Shown here: positions 6,533 through 12,073 of the stretch, piece by piece
Numbering within the stretch: position 1 is the stretch's first letter
Layout: each line of letters begins with the position of its first letter
NCBI GenBank assembly: GCA_036389695.1
Contig: DASVWG010000068.1
Coordinates: 1-12,073, forward strand
Length of the DNA: 12,073 bases
DNA from: JALZHR01 sp036389695
GTDB taxonomy: Bacteria > Acidobacteriota > Blastocatellia > Pyrinomonadales > Pyrinomonadaceae
Direction: 5' to 3'
Notes under the pieces: generated by a model
Seen by the model: only the letters and a program-made list of their open reading frames with translations
The model's database searches: none
Told to the model about the DNA's origin: nothing
Made by a program: the position numbers and the translations under genes

Positions 6533-7381
6533 TTAAGGAAATTTTATGTCCTCGTCGTACTCGTCGCCTTCTTCGAGCAGGGAAGTTTCGCCTTTCACTT
6601 TCGGCGCGGCGTCCGCCTCGAAGCCGTCCTCGAATTCGTCGTCCTGGCGGCGGCGTTTTTTCTGCAAAAAGAAAACGATGGAAATAAAAGCCAGAATCGT
6701 CGCCAGACCGACGCCCGAAACCAGCGCGATGCGCGTAAAAGTGCGGCTGCCCATGTTTTCCGGCAGCGGGCGCAGCGGTTTGTAGCTCTGGACGACGCTG
6801 ACGTTTTCCGGTTTTAAATCGGGAACGCTGCGGGCGACGATGCCGGCGATTTGCTCCTGATTGACCGAAAACGTCGGCGTTTTGAAATTTACCACGACCG
6901 AAGCCGTCGCCGGATACGGATTTATCGCCAGCGCGCGGTCTTGCGGCGGAACGAAATTTACGTTGACGCAGGTCGTGCCGGGAATTTCGCGCAATTGGGA
7001 TTCGATGTTGATTTTCATCCGACGGTATTCGCGCGCTTTTTCCACTTCGACCGAAGAGATAATTCCGCTCGATTCGACGATTGGCGGCTCGGGCTGACCG
7101 AGACAATGGTCTTCCATTATCTGAATCGCCGCGCCGAGGTCGTCGTCGTCGCCGTCAACCCAGATTTCGAAAGTTTTGCGTTCGCCTTCGCCGATTTCTT
7201 CTTTCCTGGCGCGCACGCCGTTTTCGCGCAGAACGTCGATAATCTGGTTCGCTTCGGCTTCGATTTTCACGGTCTGCACTTTTTTTCGTAAGGCGCAGCC
7301 GCTCAAAAGCAAAACCGCGAGCAAGCCGCAGAAAATCAGTTTTTTGATAAACCCTCGATGCTTGAAAAATCTTAATTGCAT
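6533..7381 (-). CDS. sctJ: T3SS inner-ring lipoprotein SctJ (YscJ/FliF family)
   Basis: A 282-residue YscJ/PrgK-type ring protein of the inner membrane base. It has a basic N-terminus, a hydrophobic signal and lipobox LSGC with the acylated Cys at 29. The first ring-building domain follows (about 36-92, EANQIIDVLRENGVRARK), then a linker with SSVEVEKAREYRRMKINIES, then the second ring domain (about 137-200) containing NPYPATASVVVNF and SVPDLKPENVSVV. A C-terminal transmembrane helix (about 217-239, IALVSGVGLATILAFISIVF) precedes KKRRR and a 40-residue strongly acidic cytoplasmic tail. The tail is longer than in many SctJ proteins and could dock the next gene product, as the FliF tail binds FliG. 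Lipidation marks it as non-flagellar rather than FliF. The ATG start has no obvious Shine-Dalgarno, and a repeat element lies just upstream. Confidence 0.94.
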   Translation of the reverse strand: MQLRFFKHRGFIKKLIFCGLLAVLLLSGCALRKKVQTVKIEAEANQIIDVLRENGVRARKEEIGEGERKTFEIWVDGDDDDLGAAIQIMEDHCLGQPEPPIVESSGIISSVEVEKAREYRRMKINIESQLREIPGTTCVNVNFVPPQDRALAINPYPATASVVVNFKTPTFSVNQEQIAGIVARSVPDLKPENVSVVQSYKPLRPLPENMGSRTFTRIALVSGVGLATILAFISIVFFLQKKRRRQDDEFEDGFEADAAPKVKGETSLLEEGDEYDEDIKFP

Positions 7382-7423
7382 TATTTAAATTTTAAAACAT
7401 TTAGGAAAACTCGCGGAGCAGCG

Positions 7424-7550
7424 CGTAACGCCAGCATCTTGCTGGCTGTCCTGAGAGCATCCTGCTTTCAGATTAAACTCTAAAGATGATATTCCAGATA
7501 AAGTGTGAGCGAGACGCTCACACGACAGCCGCCAAGATGGCGGCGTTACG
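7424..7550. repeat. Composite palindromic repeat between sctV and sctJ
   Basis: Outer inverted arms of 27 bases (7424-7450 beginning CGTAACGCC; 7524-7550 ending GGCGTTACG) match except at a few compensated positions. Inside are four separate small palindromes: CAGC-atctt-GCTG, CTGA/AGCA...TGCT/TCAG, GTGTGAGCG-aga-CGCTCACAC, and CCGCC-aagat-GGCGG. The element is followed by TTTTT. It fills most of the 225-base gap between sctV and sctJ, and could attenuate or protect the transcript. No coding content is visible. Confidence 0.8.
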
Positions 7551-7606
7551 TTTTTAGCGCTACGTTTTTCGAGTTTTCAAACAACTTCTAAATCGGCTTA
7601 TACTAT

Positions 7607-9802
7607 TTAACTTTTAAACTCATCCAGTTCCAGCGACGCGCCCGGAAGCTCCGCAAAATCGCCGTAAAATCCGGCATCAAAATCGCTTTCGAGATTTCCG
7701 GCGCGGCGCATCGTGATGCGTCCGATCGGCTGAATGTTCAGCTCCGGCGTTAATTCCTGATACGACAAAACCGCGAGATTTTGAAATTCCAGCTCGACCA
7801 TTTTGCGCACGAAGCGGCGCAATTCCATATCGGTCACGATGACGGGCGGCTGCGCGGTCGGCGGCTGTTCGACGATTTCCTGCCGGATGGCGTCGAGAAT
7901 GTCGTGCGCGATGGTCGGGTCGAGCGACAAAAACGACCCCGTCGAAGTGCGCCGAATCGCGCCGCGAATTACGTCTTCGATTTCCGGGTCGAGCAGGTAA
8001 ACGAAAAGCGTATCGCTGCCCGCCGCGTAACGAAACGAAATGTGTCGGCGCATCGCCGCGCGGATGTGTTCGGTCAGCATCACAGGGTCTTTTTCGATGC
8101 GTCCCCATTCCGAGAGAGCGTCGAGAATGGATTTCGTGTCGCGCACCGAGATGCCTTCCTGCACAAGCCTTTGCAGAACGTCGGTAAATTGATGAATCGA
8201 GACGACTTTCGGGACGACTTCTTCGACCAGTTTCGGCATTCCGCGCGCGATAAAATCGAGATAGCCCTGTGATTCCTGGATGCCTATAAAATCGTGCGCG
8301 TAGCGCTTCATGACGCGCGAAAGATGCAGGATAATCACGTCGCCCGGCTCCCAGACTTTCAGACCGGCGGTTTCGGCGATGTGACGCTGTTCGGCGGGAA
8401 TCCACGCGCCCGGACGCAAATCCGCCGGATTGCTGACGTTTTCGCCGTCGATGCCGAAAACTTTGATATTTTCCGCCGAATCGTTGACGTAGACGCAGTT
8501 TGGACGCAAGGAACCGGTTCCGACCGGAACTTCCTTGACGGCGATGTAATATTCGTTCGGCGCAATCGGCGCGTCGCCGCCGACGTAGCAGAACGGAACC
8601 ATCACGCCCAAATCGTAATAAAGCGACGAGCGAAGCTTGGGAATCTCGGCGCGGAATTTCGCGCCCTGCGGCGTGTTTTTATCGACCAGATGGGTTAGCT
8701 CGCGGCTGACGACGACCGCCATCGGCACGGTAAAGCTCATCTGCAATTCTTCCGCGTCGCCGCCGCTGTGCGGAATATTGCTCGCATCGGTTTCGCGCTC
8801 GATGCGTTTTTGCCGTCGATGAAGCAGATAACCCAGACCGGCGACGCTCGCGCCGACCGGCACGAAAAGCAGGTTCAGCGGCGTCAGCAGAAGCATTATT
8901 CCGCCCGTGATAAAAAGCGGTCGCGGCGAAGAAAAAAGCTGTTCGCCGATGTCCGCGCCGACGTTCGAATCGTCGCCCGTCGAAACGCGCGTGACGACGA
9001 TACCGGCGGAAAGCGTGACCAAAAGCGATGAGATAACCGCCGCCAAACCGTCGCCGAAAGTCGCAATCGTGTATTTATTCGCCGCTTCCGCAAACGAAAG
9101 CCCGTGCATCATCACGCCCGCCGCCAGCCCGGCGACGATATTGACGATGGCGATGATAATCGTGCAGATGACGTCGCCTTTGACGAATTTCATCGCGCCG
9201 TCCATCGCGCCGTGCAGCTGCGATTCCTTCTGCAATTCGGTGCGCATATGCCGCGCCTGGTCTTGATTTATCAAGCCCGAACGCAAATCGGCGTCAATCG
9301 CCATCTGTTTGCCCGGCATCGCGTCCAGAGTAAAACGCGCGGCAACTTCGGCGACGCGCTCCGAGCCTTTGCTCACAACGAGAAACTGGACGACCAGAAT
9401 GATTATAAAAAGCACCGCGCCGGTAATTAAATTTCCCTGCGCCGTGACGTGTCCGAGCGCTTCGACGACCGAGCCCGGCTCGCCGTGCGACAAGATATTG
9501 CGCGTCACGGAAACGCTCAAAGTCAGGCGGAAAATTGTCGTCAGAAGCAGAATCGAAGGATACGAAGTCAATTGAACGGGCGAGTTGATAAACAGCGCCG
9601 TGACCAGAACCGTGATGGAAATCGCCAGATTAACCAGAATCAGCGTCGAGACTAGCTCCGGATGAAGCGGAATAAAAAGCGTCCCGACGACCAGCAATAA
9701 TCCGATTGGCAAAAGCAGATTTTTATACTTTGCCATAAGCCCCGTCAGATTGCCCTGACGCAGCAGCGAATTGAAATCAAGCGTATTACCGATGGCTTTC
9801 AT
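7607..9802 (-). CDS. sctV: T3SS export-gate protein SctV (YscV/FlhA family)
   Basis: A 731-residue FHIPEP-family protein, full length for the group. It forms the nonameric export gate, which uses the proton-motive force and receives substrate-chaperone complexes. The N-terminal third is membrane-embedded, with about 7-8 helices between residues 28 and 328. It contains the conserved FRLTLSVSVTRNIL (about 91-104) and the cytoplasmic-loop signature RFTLDAMPGKQMAIDADL (about 156-173), then DGAMKFVKGD (201-210). A basic linker (HRRQKR, about 328-333) leads into a C-terminal cytoplasmic domain of about 390 residues. That domain includes an RPNCVYVND stretch and the segment SQGYLDFIARGMPKLVEEVV typical of the family. 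Context (lipidated SctJ, FHA partner) makes it SctV rather than FlhA. The ATG at 9802 has no clear Shine-Dalgarno. The gap to the upstream FHA gene is 349 bases, largely a repeat element, so it may have its own promoter. Confidence 0.96.
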   Translation of the reverse strand: MKAIGNTLDFNSLLRQGNLTGLMAKYKNLLLPIGLLLVVGTLFIPLHPELVSTLILVNLAISITVLVTALFINSPVQLTSYPSILLLTTIFRLTLSVSVTRNILSHGEPGSVVEALGHVTAQGNLITGAVLFIIILVVQFLVVSKGSERVAEVAARFTLDAMPGKQMAIDADLRSGLINQDQARHMRTELQKESQLHGAMDGAMKFVKGDVICTIIIAIVNIVAGLAAGVMMHGLSFAEAANKYTIATFGDGLAAVISSLLVTLSAGIVVTRVSTGDDSNVGADIGEQLFSSPRPLFITGGIMLLLTPLNLLFVPVGASVAGLGYLLHRRQKRIERETDASNIPHSGGDAEELQMSFTVPMAVVVSRELTHLVDKNTPQGAKFRAEIPKLRSSLYYDLGVMVPFCYVGGDAPIAPNEYYIAVKEVPVGTGSLRPNCVYVNDSAENIKVFGIDGENVSNPADLRPGAWIPAEQRHIAETAGLKVWEPGDVIILHLSRVMKRYAHDFIGIQESQGYLDFIARGMPKLVEEVVPKVVSIHQFTDVLQRLVQEGISVRDTKSILDALSEWGRIEKDPVMLTEHIRAAMRRHISFRYAAGSDTLFVYLLDPEIEDVIRGAIRRTSTGSFLSLDPTIAHDILDAIRQEIVEQPPTAQPPVIVTDMELRRFVRKMVELEFQNLAVLSYQELTPELNIQPIGRITMRRAGNLESDFDAGFYGDFAELPGASLELDEFKS

Positions 9803-10151
9803 TAATAAATTTTCTGACTACTACTGCTAAAAATACTCAACGGATAGTCAATTTTAGCAATAAAGCACGATTTGTAAAATAATTTTTAACTTTACAGGTT
9901 TCAGGTTAACTGATTGTGAATCGAAAATCGTTGTTCGGGTTGTTTGTAAGTTTCCATAAGGCGGATTTAGATTGAAAAGAAATCGCGGAAAAAAATGTAG
10001 GGGCAGGTCTTGTGCCTGCCCAATGAGCGCGTGAGCGCGAACCATCGTATTGAACAAACTCAACATTGAATATTATTAAAACGCGTATTCGCTACGCTCA
10101 TTGGGCAGGCACGAGACCTGCCCCTACATTCATTCTCCATCATTTGATTTT
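9803..10151. other. Gene-free gap upstream of sctV
   Basis: A 349-base stretch with no credible gene. Bases 9803-9995 are A/T-rich and could hold a promoter or leader for sctV, but I cannot point to a convincing -35/-10 pair. Bases 9996-10128 are the second copy of the 131-133-bp palindromic element. A 70-codon open frame (9854-10066, - strand) runs into the repeat and is not a gene. Confidence 0.7.
9996..10128. repeat. Palindromic MITE-like element, copy 2
   Basis: A 133-bp copy of the element at 495-625, in the same orientation. It has the same ends (TGTAGGGGCAGGTCTTG and complement; the right arm has one change, CACGAGACC for CACAAGACC). It keeps the GAGCGCG...GCGCGAACC segment and the CAACATTGAAT core. 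The centres differ by several substitutions and small indels, so the copies are not recent. It sits in the gap between the FHA gene and sctV. Confidence 0.85.
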
Positions 10152-11216
10152 CTAGTAAGACAATTCCAGCACGAGAAAAATCACCGCCGCCGTGACCAAT
10201 GTGCCGATAATCATAATCACGATTTCCATCGGCGTGAAATAGCCCAAAATGTGCGCGGCGGTTTTGGTTTTCGGCGGCGGTAAATTGGTTTGCGGCGCGG
10301 TGGTTTCTTCGCTCGCGGCGAGGTTTTTGCGCGCCGATTCCTGAAGTTGTGCGCTTTGCGCGGTTTCCAGCGAAACGGGCGGCGGCAGTTCTTTGGGCAG
10401 AATCGAATCGAGCACCAGCAGCGCGGTCGGCTCGTGAAATCTGATGAGCGTCGAGCGTTCGGGCTCGGTCGGCGTCTGTCCCGACAGCAGTATGCGGTCG
10501 TCGTTTTTCAGGCGCGTCGGCTCGTTTAAAATTTCGTTGTTGAGCCAGACGTTTTGCCCGGCGTGCGGATACAAAATCACGCCCGTCCAGTCTTTACGGA
10601 TTTGCGCTTTCGGCGTTTCGATGGTGTTTTGATTGCCGATGACGCATTCGCCTTTGGCTGACCAGCCGAGCCAGACGCTTTCGTGCTCGACGTAAACGCG
10701 GCGGATTTCGCCGCTTATCCTTTCGATTTGAAAATAATATTTTTCTTCCGCCCGCAGATTTTCCAGAATGTCGGTCAGCGTCTGCTCGCGGTTCAGCGGA
10801 CTGGTTTTGTGAATCTCGCTGTCCAGACCGTCTTCAAGCGGGTTTTCCGGCGCTTGCAGGTCTTCGGTTATCGCGGACGGCGAAATATCGTCGTTTTCCG
10901 GCGGATTCGGCGCGTCTTCGGCGTCGTATTGCAGCGCATAATTTCCGACGAGAATTCTGTCTTCGTGCTGCAGCTCGTGGAGCGAGCCTTGCTGCAAAAA
11001 CTGGTCGTTGACCAAGATTCCGTCGGTGCGGCAGAGCAGCAGCGGTTGACCGTTTTCGTTGATAATGACGAATTGTTCGGGCAGAATGCCTTCTTCTTCG
11101 AGCTCGATAACGGCTGACGGGTCGTTGCCGACCGTGATGATGTCGCCGACGCTGATTTCCCGCGTGAGCTCGGAAATTATCTTTCCGTGTTTTTTGACCA
11201 GTAATCTTTTCGTCAT
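10152..11216 (-). CDS. Tail-anchored double-FHA protein, SctD-like
   Basis: A 354-residue protein with two FHA-like domains and one C-terminal membrane helix. FHA1 (about 4-98) shows SVGDIITVGNDPSAVIEL and LVNDQFLQQGSLHELQHEDR. An acidic linker (about 98-142) leads to FHA2 (about 160-260), with WLGWSAKGECVIGNQN and VWLNNEILNEPTRLKNDDRI. A Pro/Ala-rich linker (about 270-322) precedes the membrane helix (about 331-351, IVIMIIGTLVTAAVIFLVLE), and only three residues follow. FHA1 lacks the usual GR...S..H phospho-threonine-binding residues (R and H positions are N and Q), as in SctD proteins. SctD has a cytoplasmic FHA, one membrane helix and a large periplasmic ring-building part. Chlamydial CdsD also has two FHA domains. 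Here the periplasmic part is missing, and no frameshifted remainder is visible before the repeat. It is therefore a reduced SctD or a functional analogue. It is probably the first gene of the apparatus operon, and its ATG lacks a clear Shine-Dalgarno. Confidence 0.7.
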   Translation of the reverse strand: MTKRLLVKKHGKIISELTREISVGDIITVGNDPSAVIELEEEGILPEQFVIINENGQPLLLCRTDGILVNDQFLQQGSLHELQHEDRILVGNYALQYDAEDAPNPPENDDISPSAITEDLQAPENPLEDGLDSEIHKTSPLNREQTLTDILENLRAEEKYYFQIERISGEIRRVYVEHESVWLGWSAKGECVIGNQNTIETPKAQIRKDWTGVILYPHAGQNVWLNNEILNEPTRLKNDDRILLSGQTPTEPERSTLIRFHEPTALLVLDSILPKELPPPVSLETAQSAQLQESARKNLAASEETTAPQTNLPPPKTKTAAHILGYFTPMEIVIMIIGTLVTAAVIFLVLELSY

Positions 11217-11384
11217 GAAAAATCTATAAAATTTTGCGACAAAATCCTATAATATAGAAATAGTAACACAAGCTTATTTTCCAGTTAATGTCTGCTCTGT
11301 CCCCGAAAATTATTTTTCTGAATAATTGGGCTTGACCGGAAAAAAAGTTTTTGAATTTTGACGCGAGCGGGGGAAATATTCGAG
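11217..11384. other. Divergent intergenic region between apparatus and small helical gene
   Basis: 168 A/T-rich bases separate the divergent starts at 11216 and 11385, and should hold promoters in both directions. No coding content or long repeat is visible. Confidence 0.5.
11260..11288 (-). promoter_or_regulatory. Possible promoter of the apparatus operon
   Basis: Read on the - strand, TTAACT (11288-11283) and TACTAT (11265-11260) are 17 bases apart and each match 4 of 6 positions of the general -35/-10 consensus. The site lies 44 bases upstream of the FHA gene ATG. The match is weak and the region is A/T-rich, so chance is a real possibility. Confidence 0.25.
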
Positions 11385-11675
11385 ATGGAAAACAAACAAA
11401 CGGCAGAAACGGCGGCGGCTGATTCGCTTCAGTCGCATTTTACGGAAGAAGATTTGGCGAAGCTTTACGATTATCCTTCAATCGGGCAGCTGTTCAGCGA
11501 GCCGGACACGCGCCGTCTGGACGAATTTTGCCAGCGCCTGCGGGCGACGCGCGAAAATCTGGAACGCGTCGTTCGCTACGGCGACCGCGCCAATTCCGAG
11601 CGCGCGACGCGGGCGATTCGCGCCGTCGAAGTCACGCTGGATTTTCTGCAATCGCTCAGGGAAATGCGTCAATAA
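11385..11675 (+). CDS. Small helical protein, possible T3SS accessory factor
   Basis: I do not recognise this 96-residue protein. It has no signal peptide or membrane segment. A polar N-terminus of about 18 residues is followed by a predicted helix (HFTEEDLAKLYDY, about 18-30), a short break at PSIGQLFSEP, and two charged amphipathic helices. The first of these is about 41-64 (RRLDEFCQRLRATRENLERV); the second is about 70-94 (SERATRAIRAVEVTLDFLQS). A small helical-hairpin protein beside T3SS genes could be a needle-subunit co-chaperone (YscE/PscE type) or another cytoplasmic accessory factor; this is inference from size and position. I chose ATG at 11385, preceded by GGGGGAA at about 9 bases. 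The open frame extends to a TTG at 11358 that has no ribosome binding site. A hairpin begins seven bases after the stop. Confidence 0.6.
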   Translation: MENKQTAETAAADSLQSHFTEEDLAKLYDYPSIGQLFSEPDTRRLDEFCQRLRATRENLERVVRYGDRANSERATRAIRAVEVTLDFLQSLREMRQ

Positions 11676-11681
11676 ATCAAG

Positions 11682-11761
11682 TTAGCCACGAAATTTCACG
11701 AAAAAGACACGAAAATTATTTATTTCTTTTTCGTGTTCCTTTCGTGAAATTTCGTGGCTAA
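11682..11761. repeat. 34-bp-arm hairpin after the small helical gene
   Basis: The left arm 11682-11715 (beginning TTAGCCACGAAATTTCACGA) and right arm 11728-11761 are complementary over 34 bases, apart from three positions (AAAGA against AGGAA), around a 12-base A/T-rich loop. The arms are built from repeated CACGAAA units. It starts seven bases after the stop at 11675 and separates this gene from the promoter at 11805. It could stop or stabilise the upstream transcript. It looks like a dispersed palindromic element, although only one copy is in the window. Confidence 0.8.
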
Positions 11762-11804
11762 TTCTCCGGCGAAAATTTTTTTACGAATTTTGACAAAAAA
11801 ACAG

Positions 11805-11831
11805 GAAACATTTCGGAAAATCTGCCGATAA
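11805..11831 (+). promoter_or_regulatory. Sigma-28 (FliA)-like promoter, second copy
   Basis: GAAACATT at 11805-11812 and GCCGATAA at 11824-11831, again with exactly 15 bases between GAAA and GCCGATAA. The -10 is a perfect FliA match and is followed by CT, as at 694-703. Compared with the site at 675-701, the two share GGAAAC at the -35 and GCCGATAACT at the -10, while most of the spacer differs, as expected of a functional promoter rather than a copied repeat. It lies 85 bases upstream of the ATG at 11917. Confidence 0.6.
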
Positions 11832-11916
11832 CTGAAGACAAGAATAAAATTATTTAGCTTTTCCGAACCAACTTTTAAAGCGGGAAAGCCTGAAATTTTG
11901 GGAGAGGTAAATTATT

Positions 11917-12073
11917 ATGGCATACAACGACCCATTAGTTACGCCGACCGGGCAACAGCTTCCGCCGATGACCACGGTTTCTCCTGAAACCGGTATTTTC
12001 CGCCCGCAGCAGCCGAAAGAACCGAACACGTTTCTGACAGTGCTGGGCGGCATCGCCGGCGGCGCTCTGAATT
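11917..12073 (+). CDS. Start of a gene, possibly a secreted T3SS component (partial)
   Basis: Only the first 52 codons are in the window; the frame is open at the edge. The start is the best in the window: GGGAGAGG at 11900-11907, 9 bases before ATG. The N-terminus (MAYNDPLVTPTGQQLPPMTT) is polar and rich in Pro/Thr/Gln with no signal peptide. From about residue 38 it turns hydrophobic and Gly-rich (TFLTVLGGIAGGALN), suggesting a membrane-interacting or glycine-zipper-like segment. A polar N-terminus, a Gly-rich hydrophobic stretch, strong translation signals and a sigma-28-like promoter fit an abundant secreted T3SS protein such as a translocator. That is inference from context, and the family cannot be named from this fragment. 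Confidence 0.65.
   Translation, partial: MAYNDPLVTPTGQQLPPMTTVSPETGIFRPQQPKEPNTFLTVLGGIAGGALN

Noticed and set aside
6276..7106. 276-codon open frame on the - strand
   Set aside because: It overlaps sctJ and the SctK-slot gene in another frame, and its Arg/Gly-rich composition is typical of a shadow frame in this codon usage.
7677..8405. 242-codon open frame on the - strand
   Set aside because: It lies wholly inside sctV in another frame and has a low-complexity Arg/Ala/His-rich product.
9854..10066. 70-codon open frame on the - strand
   Set aside because: It runs through the arm of the palindromic element and A/T-rich spacer, and has no ribosome binding site or family features.
10203..10210. 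Another GCCGATAA on the + strand
   Set aside because: It is inside the FHA gene (its membrane-helix codons), has no -35 element at 15 bases, and has no gene start nearby in that direction.

Overview
The window carries part of a non-flagellar type III secretion system (T3SS) locus. The recognisable core genes are the export-gate protein SctV, the inner-ring lipoprotein SctJ, the stator SctL and the ATPase SctN. They sit with a double-FHA membrane protein in the SctD role and a protein in the SctK position whose sequence pattern recalls flagellar FliG. The host is probably not a classical proteobacterial pathogen: spacing is loose, several starts lack a clear Shine-Dalgarno, the intergenic gaps are filled with palindromic repeats, and the SctD/SctK-type proteins are atypical. 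An Acidobacteriota or PVC-type environmental bacterium is my guess. It rests on general character, not on a marker gene.

Layout. Bases 1-68 hold a short inverted repeat. On the + strand come a CesT-type secretion chaperone (69-485), a 131-bp palindromic element (495-625), a sigma-28-like promoter (675-701), a 675-residue protein that is probably a secreted substrate (750-2777), and a strong intrinsic terminator (2816-2850). The - strand then carries the apparatus genes, transcribed right to left: double-FHA SctD-like protein (11216-10152), SctV (9802-7607), SctJ (7381-6533), SctK/FliG-slot protein (6502-5501), SctL (5499-4831), SctN (4687-3383) and a small NTF2-like lipoprotein (3351-2914). 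At the right end, divergent from the apparatus genes, are a 96-residue helical protein (11385-11675), a 34-bp-arm hairpin (11682-11761), a second sigma-28-like promoter (11805-11831) and the start of a further gene (11917 to the window end).

How it fits together. SctJ-SctK-SctL-SctN has the same order as flagellar fliF-fliG-fliH-fliI. SctV is the export gate, SctN with SctL the energising ATPase and stator, and SctJ with the FHA protein the membrane ring base. The chaperone probably serves the large protein beside it. The two + strand genes most likely to encode secreted products have near-identical GAAA-N15-GCCGATAA promoters. This suggests that substrate expression is switched separately from the apparatus, as late flagellar genes are by FliA. 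No secretin (SctC), needle (SctF), SctQ, SctR/S/T/U or recognisable translocon gene is visible here. They must lie elsewhere, be unrecognisable, or be absent.

Every larger gap in the apparatus operon (FHA-SctV, SctV-SctJ, SctL-SctN) holds a different long inverted repeat, which may affect relative expression.
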